DNA from: Neomesorhizobium sp963726065
GTDB taxonomy: Bacteria; Pseudomonadota; Alphaproteobacteria; Rhizobiales; Rhizobiaceae
Length of the DNA stretch: 64,000 nt
Assembly (NCBI GenBank): GCA_963726065.1
Contig: CAVSAU010000016.1
Span: forward strand, 186,001-250,000
Direction: 5' to 3'
Shown: positions 48,955-57,590 of the stretch, piece after piece
Layout: every line of letters begins with the position of its first letter
Numbering within the stretch: the first letter of the stretch is position 1
Notes under the pieces: generated by a model
Seen by the model: the letters and a program-made list of their open reading frames with translations, nothing else
Told to the model about the DNA's origin: nothing
Database searches by the model: none
Program-made: the position numbers and the translations under genes

Positions 48955-49841
48955 ATGACCACCATCGCCTTCATCGGCCTCGGCAATATGGGCAACCCGA
49001 TGGCCGCCAATCTCGTCAAGGCCGGTCACACGGTGCACGGGTTCGACCTCGTTCCGGAAAATCTGGCGGTGGCCAAGGACAATGGCGTCGTGGTGATGGC
49101 CAACGCGCCCGCCGCCATCAAGGACGCCGAGGTGGTGATCACCATGCTGCCGGCCGGCAAGCATGTGCTCTCGGTCTATGAGGATATCGCGCCAAAGGCA
49201 GGAGAAGGCGCGCTTTTCATCAATTCCTCGACGATCGACGTGGAATCGGCGCGCAAGGCCCATGCGATTGCCGCAAAGCACGGGCTGGCCGTCGGTCGAC
49301 GCGCCGGTTTCCGGCGGCACCGGCGGCGCGACCGCAGGCACTCTCACCTTCATGGCCGGCGGCGCCAAGGAGGCTTTCGCCAAGGCAGAGCCGATCCTGA
49401 AACCGATGGCCGGCCGCATCGTGCATTGCGGCGAGGCAGGCGCGGGCCAGGCGGCGAAGATCTGCAACAACATGATCCTCGGCATCTCGATGATCGGCGT
49501 CAGCGAGGCTTTCGTCCTGGCCGAAAAGCTCGGCCTGTCGCATCAGGCGCTGTTCGACGTGGCGTCCACCTCGTCCGGCCAGTGCTGGTCGCTCACCACC
49601 TATTGCCCGGTGCCGGGCCCGGTGCCGGCATCGCCGGCCAACCGCGACTACAAGCCGGGCTTCGCGGCAGCCTTGATGCTGAAGGACCTCAAGCTCGCGC
49701 AGGAAGCGGCGCAAGGCGCCGGCGCCGCAACGCCGCTTGGCGCCGAAGCGACCCAGCTCTATGCAGCTGTTCAACGCGCAGGGCGGCGCCGGCGCCGATT
49801 TTTCTGGCATCATCAACTTCCTGCGCGGCGACGCGGCGTGA
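48955..49841 (+). CDS. mmsB: 3-hydroxyisobutyrate dehydrogenase MmsB
   Basis: Oxidises 3-hydroxyisobutyrate to methylmalonate semialdehyde in valine catabolism, using NAD. About 295 residues: dinucleotide site TIAFIGLGNMGNPMAANLV, substrate loop VSGGTGGATAGTLTFMAGG, catalytic Lys in GAGQAAKICNNMILGISM, and the C-terminal motif SPANRDYKPGFAAALMLKDL. Extra bases near 49293 and 49762 shift the frame; the proper end is GADFSGIINFLRGDAA. GGAGGAA precedes the ATG. It forms a functional pair with the upstream acyl-CoA dehydrogenase. Confidence 0.88.
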
Positions 49842-49929
49842 TCCGCGTCGCAATTTTGCGCGAACCGGCCAAAATCGGCAAATTTAGGTTTGCTTAAGCT
49901 CTCGATAACCACGCGGTAACGATGTCCGT

Positions 49930-50076
49930 TTAGAACAGACTGCAAGGCGGTCGTCGCAACCGCCCTCCGCTCCGGATCAGGTCTCGCGTACCGGAGCCGT
50001 TACCTTCGCCTTGTACAGTCGGCGATAGGCCATGCGTATACTGGCAAAGCCGCGTTCCCTCTGGGGCGCGGTTTTT
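49930..50076 (+). ncRNA. Candidate structured small RNA
   Basis: In the 416-base gap after mmsB three stems follow one another on the plus strand: GGCGGT/ACCGCC (49946-49964), GCTCCGG/CCGGAGC (49969-49997) and CCGCG/CGCGG with an inner CCC/GGG (50050-50071) that runs straight into TTTTT. The last is a good intrinsic terminator. No open reading frame fits between. The 5-prime end is a guess, no promoter was fixed, and I do not recognise a known rhizobial sRNA family. Confidence 0.4.
50050..50076 (+). terminator. Intrinsic terminator
   Basis: Stem CCGCG-tt-CCC, loop TCT, GGG-g-CGCGG, followed by five T residues at 50072-50076. It ends either the candidate small RNA or mmsB transcription. Confidence 0.65.
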
Positions 50077-50084
50077 GCGTTGAG

Positions 50085-50134
50085 AGCATTTTGCAGCCAA
50101 ATGGAACATTTGGCGTCCGCATAAATGCGGCAAA
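50085..50134 (+). repeat. GCATTTTGCAGCC structured repeat, copy 2
   Basis: agcattttgcagcc, then aaatggaacatttggcgt and aaatgcggc. The inner stem is GCCAAATG/CATTTGGC, where copy 1 (42376) has GCCAGGTG/CGCCTGGC; paired positions have changed together. Confidence 0.6.
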
Positions 50135-50257
50135 ACAAACACTAAGAGCGAGTTATCGTTTCTGAAGAACCGGAATCGATCTGGACCGTGCGAAATCATC
50201 GACCGCCAGCGCACCTTCCCATTGTCGGATGGCCTGATTCTCCCGCGTCGGGGAGGT

Positions 50258-50629
50258 TCAGCCCTGAGGGCTGCGCGCCAGCCGCTTGAAATTTGCCTTC
50301 ACCCGGCGGCTTGCCGGCTTCAGCGCGGCGTTCATCGAGCGTTCGGCGGCGACGCCGTTGAGCACCGAGGGCGTGCGGCCCGAAAGCACTTCCGGCCAGA
50401 ACCGCCAAGCCGACTGGATCATCGACATCTGCGCGGCGAAAATGCCTTCGGCGATCGCCGCGCTCTTCTCAACGATGGCGCGCTGAGTTTCGACGCCGAA
50501 CGGATTGGCGCCGCGGCTTTCGCTGGCCATCAGCGGCAAACGCATCGCGGCCACCATCGGCGCCAGCATCAGATTGCCGGCGATCGTCGTGGTCTCGCGC
50601 GTCGCTCTGCGGCTGCTTCGGTTTATCAT
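50258..50629 (-). CDS. Phasin-like polyhydroxyalkanoate granule protein
   Basis: A 123-residue, mostly helical protein with a phasin-type segment: ETQRAIVEKSAAIAEGIFAA, QMSMIQSAWRFWPEVLSGRT. The basic ends and the ANPFGVETQ stretch are typical of small rhizobial phasin-like proteins that coat PHB granules. AGGGG eight bases before the ATG supports the start at 50629. No PHB gene is adjacent, so the role rests on sequence alone. Confidence 0.6.
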   Translation of the reverse strand: MINRSSRRATRETTTIAGNLMLAPMVAAMRLPLMASESRGANPFGVETQRAIVEKSAAIAEGIFAAQMSMIQSAWRFWPEVLSGRTPSVLNGVAAERSMNAALKPASRRVKANFKRLARSPQG

Positions 50630-50733
50630 GAAATTTCCCCTCGGATGCCGACCGGCTCGGACCAATCCCCTAACGCTCCGCGCAATCGAACGTTCCGACA
50701 GCCCGATAGCATATCCTCGCGAAGTATGCGCGT

Positions 50734-51146
50734 TCAACCGTGCGGCTCGAACTGCACGTCGATCGGCGGTCGCAGGCCGTTGGCCAGCCGGTTGGTCTCG
50801 TTGGCCATGCCGACCACGGCCAGCAGTTCCATCAGTTGCGCCTCGCTCAGGCCCTTCGCACGCGCCGAGGCGGTGTGCGAATAGGTGCAGTACTCGCAGC
50901 CATTGGTCGCCGACACGGCGATATAGATCATTTCCTTGACCAGCGGATCGAGCGCACCCGGCGCCATGACGTCGCGCAGCGTTTCCCAGGTGCGCTTCAG
51001 CAGCGCCGGATCGTGCGCCAGCACCTTCCAGAAATTGTTGATCCAGTCGACCTTGCGCGTTTGCCATGATGTCGTCATAGACGGCGCGCACGGCCTCGTC
51101 CGCCATCTCGTATTCGATCAAGGGAACGATCGGCTTTTCCGCTCAT
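50734..51146 (-). CDS. Carboxymuconolactone decarboxylase/AhpD-like protein
   Basis: A peroxidase-like alpha-helical protein of about 136 residues. The redox motif ATNGCEYCTYSHTASARAKG holds CxxC plus His, as in AhpD. The N terminus reads MSGKA, then after an extra base near 51118 IEYEMADEAVRAVYDDIMA, and after another near 51070 RKVDWINNFWKVLAHDPALL. GGAG lies seven bases upstream of the ATG at 51146. It is separated by 59 bases from the aminotransferase on the same strand. Confidence 0.8.
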
Positions 51147-51205
51147 GGTGCACTCCGCTTTGCAGACAGGACGAAGGCCGCCCTGCCCCGTGCGTTTCAG
51201 TTCCA

Positions 51206-52594
51206 TCAGGATTTGCGGCGCAGATCCGCCTCGGCAAGGTCGAGCGCCTTCAGCAATGCGGTCGCAGGCCATGTCGATCGTGTCGCGCGTCCAGATCAGC
51301 GGCGGCGACAGGATCATCGTGTCACCGGTGGCGCGCAGCATCATGCCGTTGGCAATCGCGTGGTCGCGAATGGTCACCGCGGCCGCACGCCGGCTCGATG
51401 AAGCGCTCGCGCGTCTCCTTGTCCTTGACGATCTCAATCGCCGCCATCAGTCCGACGGTGCGGACCTCGCCGACCAGGCCATGCGCCGCGATGCGCGCCT
51501 GCAGCTCATCGGCGAAATAGGGGCCGGTGTCGTCCTGCACCCGCTCGACCAGCCCTTCGCGCTCGATGATCTCGAGGTTTTTCAGCGCGACGGCGCAGGC
51601 GACCGGATGCCCGGAATAGGTGTAGCCGTGGTAGAACTCGCCACCCTTCTCGACCAGCGTCGAGGCGATGCGGTCGCCGACCAGCAGCGCCGACAGCGGC
51701 TGGTAGCCCGAGGTCAGCGCCTTTGCCGTGGTGATGGTGTCCGGCTTCGATGCCGAATCGACTGCGCGGCGAACCATTCGCCGGTGCGGCCATAGCCGGT
51801 GATGACCTCGTCGAGCATCAGCAGCACATCGTATTTGCGGCAGATGCGCTGGATTTCCGGCCAGTAGCTCGCCGGCGGGATTTTCACGCCGCCTGCCCCC
51901 TGGATCGGCTCGCCGATGAAAGCCGCGACATTGTCGGCCCCGGCTTCCAGGATGGCGTCCTCGACGGCCTTTGCGGCGCGCAAGCCGAAATCGTGGTCGC
52001 TTTCGCCAGGCAGTCGCCAGTTCGAAGGCGTAGGGCATCATCACATGCACGATGTTGGGCACCGCGCCGCCAAGCTGGCCGTGCATGCCCTCCATGCCGC
52101 CGAGCGAGGTGCCGGCGATGGTCGAGCCGTGATAGGCCATTGTGCGCGAGATGATGCGGTTCTTCTGCGGCTTGCCCTCCAGCGCCCAGTAGTGGCGCAC
52201 CAGCCGCAGCGCCGTGTCGTTGGCCTCCGAGCCCGACGAACCGAAGAACACCTGGTTGATGTTCTTCGGCGCGATCTCGGCGAGTCTTCTTGGCCAGCAG
52301 CATCGGCGTCGGCGTCGAGCATTTGAAGAAGGAGTTGTAGTAGGGCAGTTCCTTCATCTGCTCGTAGGCCGCGTCGGCAAGTTCGTTGCGGCCATAGCCG
52401 ATGTTGACGCACCACAGCCCGGCCATGCCGTCGAGCATTTCGTTGCCCTCGCTGTCGTAGACGAACGGTCCGTCGGCGCGGGTGATCATGCGCGATCCGA
52501 TGCCGCGCAATTCCTTGTGGTCGGTGAAGGGGTGGAGATGATGCGCGGCGTCGATCGCCTGCAGCTGCTTCAGCGAATAGTTCTGATAAGTCAT
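51206..52594 (-). CDS. Class III aminotransferase (omega-transaminase type)
   Basis: A PLP-dependent aminotransferase of about 460 residues, annotated in relatives as aspartate aminotransferase family or beta-alanine/pyruvate transaminase. Segments: LHPFTDHKELRGIGSRMITR, MLDGMAGLWCVNIGYGRNEL, VFFGSSGSEANDTALRLVRH, SRTMAYHGSTIAGTSLGG, MLDEVITGYGRTGEWF and the PLP lysine in TTAKALTSGYQPLSALLV. Frame breaks lie near 52285, 52010, 51754 and 51394, plus one near 51260. The true amino donor is unknown; GABA, beta-alanine, putrescine or taurine-like amines are all possible for this subgroup. Confidence 0.85.
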
Positions 52595-52853
52595 GGACTT
52601 GGTCCTTCCAGTTGAATCGGTCCGGCAACCGCCGGGCGGCGAATTCAACGGAAGGCGGGCGGCGAATAGCCGATGCGGGCGCAAAGCCGCAGCAGCTCCG
52701 TATGCCGCGTGCGCGCCGATGGCGTCGACGCGACATCAGCGATCGCGGGAAATGCAATGCTCCTGACCATGGACTTATCTTAGGCCGCTCCGTTCGGCCA
52801 GTTCAAGCGCCAAGCGAGCAAACCGGGGAAGTCGAACGGTCCGAAGGACAGCG

Positions 52854-53093
52854 TTACCTGATGTAAACCCGCACGTAGCGGCCCTTGTAGGGCTGGTAGT
52901 AGATTGTTCCGCATTTCCAGACCACGACGCCCCCGCTATAGGTGGTTTTCACGCAGCCGCTGGGAAGCGTCGCAACATATACCGTCGTTCTCTGGATGAC
53001 GATTGTCTTTGCGTTCGCGGCAAAGTTTCCAGACAGTAATATAAAAGCTCCGAAAAGAGCTATCATCACGATATAAAGCTCCCTTCCCGACAT
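52854..53093 (-). CDS. Small secreted protein of unknown function
   Basis: A 79-residue protein with a signal peptide (LYIVMIALFGAFILLSGNFA, cleavage near ANA) and a mature part rich in Tyr and Val: TVYVATLPSGCVKTTYSGGV, VVWKCGTIYYQPYKGRYVRV. The two cysteines may form a disulfide. Its sequence is clearly more AT-rich than its neighbours, which hints at recent acquisition or relaxed codon use. No family is recognised. The 259 bases between it and the aminotransferase hold no gene I can support. Confidence 0.6.
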   Translation of the reverse strand: MSGRELYIVMIALFGAFILLSGNFAANAKTIVIQRTTVYVATLPSGCVKTTYSGGVVVWKCGTIYYQPYKGRYVRVYIR

Positions 53094-53182
53094 GACTTCC
53101 TCTCCCTGTGCTCAAGCAGCATATGGATACTATGAATATCAACGAAGGTACTGACAAGCCGCTTCCAGAAAGCAGCATCCCA

Positions 53183-54346
53183 TCAGGTTTTGCCGCGGGC
53201 CGCCTGCGCAGCAAACAGTGCCAGGCAGAGCAACCCGAGCGACAATGGAAAACCCTGGACTCCGATAAGCTCCATCACCAGCCCGGTGACGGGCGGCCCG
53301 GCAATGCCGCCGACGCCCCAGACCATGGCGAACGCCGCATTGCCCGCCATCAGCATGGAACCGGAGAAGCGTTCGCCGAGCTGGATCAGCGCCATCGTGT
53401 AGACGCCGAACGACACGGCGCCCCAGACGAATACGACCGGCCAGACAAGGATTGAGTTGAAGGACCACGGCAGGACCAGACAGCCGAGCACGGTGGCCTG
53501 CGCGCAAAGCAGCAAGGCGCGGTGCGCGCCCTGCCTTTCGGCCAACATGCCGAGCGGAATCTGCAGGGCGATATTCCCCGCCACGAAAACCGCGAGCAGC
53601 ATCGAGATCTTCGCCTCGGAACTGCCATAGCCCTTTCCGTAGACGGACATCAGCGCCAGCGCCACCTGCTCGAATGCCGCCGCCGCGAACACCGCAAACA
53701 GGAGCAGCCGCGCCTGCGGCACGAAACGTCCGACCGAGGCTTGTTGCGCGTGGCCGTCGTGGAGGTCGGGCAGCTTCGGCAACACCTTGAGCAGGCAGAG
53801 GCCGCACAGCAAGAAAGCCCCGATGCCGACCAGAAAGGGCGGCCAGCCTGTCGTCCCGACGAAGGCCAGCGTAAACGGGCCAAGCGCAAAGCCGGCCGAA
53901 ATGATCGACGTGTAGACACCCATGATGCGGCCACGCTTTGCCGGCGGCGTCAGCGAGATCAGCCATGTTTCGCTGATCACGTAGAGCGGATTGACCGTAA
54001 AGCCGAGCAGGAAGCGCAGCGGGAACCACAGCCAGACATTCTGCTGCCAGCCGATCAGGGCGAGCAACAGGGCAGCAATGCCGGCGCAGGAAAGTGCGGT
54101 GCGTCCTGCCCCAAAATGCCGTGAAAGCAAGGGAATGAGCGGCGCCGACAAGATGAAGCCGAGCGGCGTCATCGCTGCCGACAGGCCGATCATCGAAGGC
54201 GACATGCCTTGCCGCTGCAGGATGAAGCTGAGCAGCGGATAACCCAGCCCTTGCGCGATGGCGAACACCGAAACAGTCGCGATGATGCCGGCAAGGGCGG
54301 CCCAGTTGGTCGCCGTCGTTTCGCCGTTGGTTTGCGCCAGGGTCAT
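53183..54346 (-). CDS. MFS transporter, paralogue 1
   Basis: A 387-residue major facilitator with twelve hydrophobic segments; motif A-like LIPLLSRHFGAGRTALSCAG follows helix 2, and AKRGRIMGVYTSIISAGFAL lies after helix 4. It is about as long as, and clearly homologous to, the next gene (both start with an NWAALAG/QWAALAG motif and share YPL-x-QGMSPxxIGLSAAM). I chose the ATG of MTLAQTNGETT at 54346. The substrate is unknown; related proteins export sugars or drugs. The frame is intact. Confidence 0.83.
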   Translation of the reverse strand: MTLAQTNGETTATNWAALAGIIATVSVFAIAQGLGYPLLSFILQRQGMSPSMIGLSAAMTPLGFILSAPLIPLLSRHFGAGRTALSCAGIAALLLALIGWQQNVWLWFPLRFLLGFTVNPLYVISETWLISLTPPAKRGRIMGVYTSIISAGFALGPFTLAFVGTTGWPPFLVGIGAFLLCGLCLLKVLPKLPDLHDGHAQQASVGRFVPQARLLLFAVFAAAAFEQVALALMSVYGKGYGSSEAKISMLLAVFVAGNIALQIPLGMLAERQGAHRALLLCAQATVLGCLVLPWSFNSILVWPVVFVWGAVSFGVYTMALIQLGERFSGSMLMAGNAAFAMVWGVGGIAGPPVTGLVMELIGVQGFPLSLGLLCLALFAAQAARGKT

Positions 54347-54375
54347 GGTCCGCACCGGTTTGAGGCGCAATGCTC

Positions 54376-54425
54376 AGAGCATGATCCCGAAAAGTGGAAG
54401 CCGGTTTTCGGAAAAGATCATGCTC
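54376..54425. repeat. Complete GAGCATGATC palindromic element
   Basis: A full 50-base copy: agagcatgatcccgaaaagt outward and ggaaaagatcatgctc returning, giving GAGCATGATC/GATCATGCTC arms. It sits between the two MFS genes. Partial copies are at 3137 and 23682. Confidence 0.7.
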
Positions 54426-54445
54426 AAAACAAAGAGCTGGAGCTC

Positions 54446-54465
54446 ATTCCGATTTCAATCGGAAT
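54446..54465. repeat. ATTCCGATT palindrome
   Basis: ATTCCGATT-TC-AATCGGAAT is a perfect 9-bp inverted repeat with a 2-base loop, right after the larger element. It may be a separate intergenic repeat or a terminator for the paralogue 2 gene, which ends at 54537 on the minus strand. Confidence 0.55.
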
Positions 54466-54536
54466 GGTACAGTCTCTAGCGGTCGACGGGGATCGGCGAA
54501 AGCGCCGGCGGCGGAAACCGTTTGCGCCAGCGCTTA

Positions 54537-55709
54537 TCAGGCCGTGCGCCGCTGCAGCGAGCGATAGATCGCGAACGCGATCAGCGCCACGTCGAGGCTG
54601 ATGATCACCGTGGGCAGGCCAAGTGGTCCCAGCGCCTGCATCAAGAGGCCCGAGCCGGGCGGCCCGACGACACCGCCCGCGCCCCACATCAGCGCGAAGG
54701 CGGCATTGCCGGCCACCAGCGCTGTTCCGCTGAACCGGCTGCCAAGCTCCACCAGCGCCATCGTGTAGACGCCGTAGCCGACCGCCCCCATCACCACCAG
54801 CACGAGCCAGATGGCTGGCGTCGTGATGAGAACCGGCAGCAGCAGCGCGCACAGAGCCGTCATCGTCGCGCAGAACAGGATCATCAGCCTGCCGCCGAAC
54901 CGTTCCGCCATCAGGCCGAGCGGGACCTGAAACAGGATGTTGCCGGCCGAAAGCGCCATCACCAGCGCTGCCAGCGTTGCCTCGGCCAGCCCGTAGGCCG
55001 AGCCGAACACCGGCATCAGCGAATATGTGCTCTGCTGGACCGCCGCGGCGACCAGAACCGCCAGCAGCAATGCCGGCGCCTGCCTGGCGAAACCCGCGAC
55101 ACCGCCGGAAGGCTGGCCGTCATCCTCGAAGCCGGCAAGGCTCGAGGAGACGGCGCGCAGGATTGCAGCGCAAGCGATGAAGCCGGCGATGCCGGCCACG
55201 AAAGGCGTCCAGCCGGCCGTGCCGACCGACGAAAGCACCAGCGGCCCCATCGCGTATCCGGCGCCCAGCACCGTGTTGAAAATGCCCATCACCCTGCCCC
55301 GGCGCGATGCCGGCGCCAGCGACAGCGCCCACACTTCGCCAAGCACGTAGAGCGGGTTGATCACCACGCCAAGCATGAAGCGCACCACGAACCAGCCGAC
55401 CCAGTCCTGCAGGTAGCCAATGGCGAAGAAGCAAAGCGCTCCGATCAGCGAACAGCCGACCGCCAGCCGGCGGGCGCCGAAGATCCGCACGGCGGCCGGC
55501 ACCAGCGAGGCCGACAGGATGAGCCCGAACGGCATCATCGCCGCCGAAAGCCCGATCAGCGCCGGCGACATGCCCTGCTTCTGCATGAGCAGGGTAAACA
55601 GCGGATAGCTCAACCCCTGCGCGGCGCCGAACATGGCAAGCGCCGCGGTAACGCCGGCAAGCGCTGCCCATTGCAGGGGCGGTTCGGCGGCAGGTGCGGA
55701 AGGCGTCAT
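54537..55709 (-). CDS. MFS transporter, paralogue 2
   Basis: A 390-residue major facilitator, tandem homologue of the preceding gene. Shared landmarks are LQWAALAGVTAALAMFGAAQ, LLMQKQGMSPALIGLSAAMM, VNPLYVLGEVWALSLAPASR-type sequence and GVYTMALVELGSRFSG. Conservation is strongest in the first half. The two face away from the methyltransferase cluster that starts 285 bases upstream, so co-regulation with it is possible but not shown. Confidence 0.83.
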   Translation of the reverse strand: MTPSAPAAEPPLQWAALAGVTAALAMFGAAQGLSYPLFTLLMQKQGMSPALIGLSAAMMPFGLILSASLVPAAVRIFGARRLAVGCSLIGALCFFAIGYLQDWVGWFVVRFMLGVVINPLYVLGEVWALSLAPASRRGRVMGIFNTVLGAGYAMGPLVLSSVGTAGWTPFVAGIAGFIACAAILRAVSSSLAGFEDDGQPSGGVAGFARQAPALLLAVLVAAAVQQSTYSLMPVFGSAYGLAEATLAALVMALSAGNILFQVPLGLMAERFGGRLMILFCATMTALCALLLPVLITTPAIWLVLVVMGAVGYGVYTMALVELGSRFSGTALVAGNAAFALMWGAGGVVGPPGSGLLMQALGPLGLPTVIISLDVALIAFAIYRSLQRRTA

Positions 55710-55993
55710 TGCGGCTCGTTGAGGCTGGGGGCCCGTGTTTTAGGCGTTGGAAGCTGTTGAACTCGCTGTGGTTGGCCGCCGCAGTAGAGTTTCCAAAATG
55801 GGCTCTTAGAAGGGGTTGAGCAGTCCGGCAAGCAGCCACACGCAGGAGCGTGCTTCAGCCACCGCCGAACCGCCGCTCCGGTCACGCCGCGTCATGTCGC
55901 TTTGCTCGCCCTAGTGGTCGTCACGTCCGCAATGCCGGATTTGCCGGCGGTCCAATATGCTGCCGACATTCCGCTTGACCCATGAGGCTTATC

Positions 55994-57571
55994 ATGACCG
56001 CTGCACTGCACCCCGCCGAGCCGGTTCTGGCAACCGATCGCGCCCGCCGTGGCGGCCGTGCCGGAAAACGCGCCGGCGGTTCGGCGGCTTTCGAACAGCC
56101 GGCGTTCCGGCAGCTGAAAAACCCGCTGCAGCCGACCAGGCTGGTTTCCGACGACGAACTGGAATCGATCCACCTCGCCTCGCTGCGCGTGCTCAGGGAA
56201 ATCGGCGTCGACGTGCTGCATGACGGCGCTCGCCAGATCATGAAGGAACATGGCGCCGACGTTCGCGCAGGCTCCGAGCGCGTGCGCTTCGACAGCGACA
56301 TGATTCTGGAGCTGATTTCGCACTGCCCGTCGGATTTCACCATCCATGCCCGCAACCCGGCCCACAATGTGCGCTTCGGCGGCGACAATCTGATCATTTC
56401 TATGATGGCGTCGGCGCCCAACTGCTCCGACGTCGACCGTGGCCGCCGGCCCGGCAACCACGTCGACTACCGCAATTTCCTCAAGCTCGCGCAGATGCAC
56501 AACATCCTCAACTGCACGGGCGGCTACCCGGTCGAGCCGATCGACATCCATCCGTCGATCCGCCACCTCGAATGCATCCGCGACCTCTCTTTGCTAACCG
56601 ACAAGGTGTTCCACATCTATTCGCTCGGCAAGGAGCGCAATGTCGACGGCATCGAGATCACCCGCATCGCCCGCGGCATCTCCCACGAGCAATTGATGGA
56701 CGAGCCGTCGGTCTTCACGATCATCAACACCAACTCGCCGCTCAAGCTCGATGTGCCGATGATGGAAGGCATCATCCAGATGTCGTCGATGGGCCAGGTC
56801 GTCATCGTCACCCCGTTCACCCTGTCCGGCGCTATGGCGCCGGTGACGATCGCCGGCGCGCTGGTTCAGCAGAATGCCGAGGCGCTGGCCGGCATCGCCT
56901 TTGCCCAGATGGTGAAGAAGGGCGCGCCGGTCGGCTACGGCGGCTTCACCTCGAATGTCGACATGAAGTCGGGCGCGCCCGCATTCGGCACGCCGGAATA
57001 CATGAAGGCGCAACTCGTCGGCGGCCAGTTGGCGCGCCGCTACGGCATTCCCTACCGCACCTCGAACACCTGCGCCGCCAATACGGTCGACGCCCAGGCT
57101 GCCTATGAAAGCGTGTTCTCGCTATGGGGCGCCGTGCAGGGTGGCGGCAACCTGATGATGCATGCCGCCGGCTGGCTCGAAGGCGGGCTGCGCTGCTCCT
57201 TCGAGAAAACCATCCTCGACATCGATCTCCTGCAGATGGTGGCGGAGTTCCTGACGCCGCTCGATCTTTCCGACGAGGCTTTGGGCTTCGACGCCATCCA
57301 GTCGGTCGGCCCGGGCGGCCACTTCTTCGGCACCCAGCATACCCAGGACCGCTACAAGACCGCCTTCTATTCGCCGATCATCTCCGACTGGCGCAATTTC
57401 GAGACCTGGGCCGAGGCCGGTTCGCCGACAGCGATCGACCGCGCCAACCGCGTCTGGAAAGAACGGCTCGCAACCTACGAGGAGCCCTACATCGATCCGG
57501 CGATCCGCGAGGAACTCAACGCCTTTGTCGACAAGCGCATCTCCGAAGGCGGAGCGCCGACCGATTTTTGA
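55994..57571 (+). CDS. MttB-like trimethylamine/betaine methyltransferase
   Basis: A 525-residue member of the trimethylamine methyltransferase (MttB) superfamily. There is no in-frame UAG, so it is a non-pyrrolysine type; such homologues (for example MtgB) demethylate glycine betaine or related quaternary amines to a corrinoid protein. Family segments: SDDELESIHLASLRVLREIG, DFTIHARNPAHNVRFGGDNL, GYGGFTSNVDMKSGAPAFGT, RTSNTCAANTVDAQAAYESV, MHAAGWLEGGLRCSFEKTIL. I chose the ATG at 55994, six bases after GAGG, over 55982. No corrinoid protein or activase is next to it. The next large gene is an FAD/GcvT demethylating dehydrogenase. Confidence 0.85.
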   Translation: MTAALHPAEPVLATDRARRGGRAGKRAGGSAAFEQPAFRQLKNPLQPTRLVSDDELESIHLASLRVLREIGVDVLHDGARQIMKEHGADVRAGSERVRFDSDMILELISHCPSDFTIHARNPAHNVRFGGDNLIISMMASAPNCSDVDRGRRPGNHVDYRNFLKLAQMHNILNCTGGYPVEPIDIHPSIRHLECIRDLSLLTDKVFHIYSLGKERNVDGIEITRIARGISHEQLMDEPSVFTIINTNSPLKLDVPMMEGIIQMSSMGQVVIVTPFTLSGAMAPVTIAGALVQQNAEALAGIAFAQMVKKGAPVGYGGFTSNVDMKSGAPAFGTPEYMKAQLVGGQLARRYGIPYRTSNTCAANTVDAQAAYESVFSLWGAVQGGGNLMMHAAGWLEGGLRCSFEKTILDIDLLQMVAEFLTPLDLSDEALGFDAIQSVGPGGHFFGTQHTQDRYKTAFYSPIISDWRNFETWAEAGSPTAIDRANRVWKERLATYEEPYIDPAIREELNAFVDKRISEGGAPTDF

Positions 57572-57590
57572 GGCTGCGTCAGCGGTTACG

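Noticed and set aside
52612..52866. An 84-codon plus-strand frame
   Set aside because: It begins over the aminotransferase promoter, has no domain, and is low-complexity Arg-rich as GC-rich shadows are.
55710..55993. A riboswitch ahead of the MttB-like gene
   Set aside because: I looked for SAM-II- or SAH-like conserved blocks in the 284-base leader and saw none.
55994..57571. Pyrrolysine in the MttB-like protein
   Set aside because: There is no in-frame UAG; the frame is open throughout, and the product belongs to the non-pyrrolysine group.
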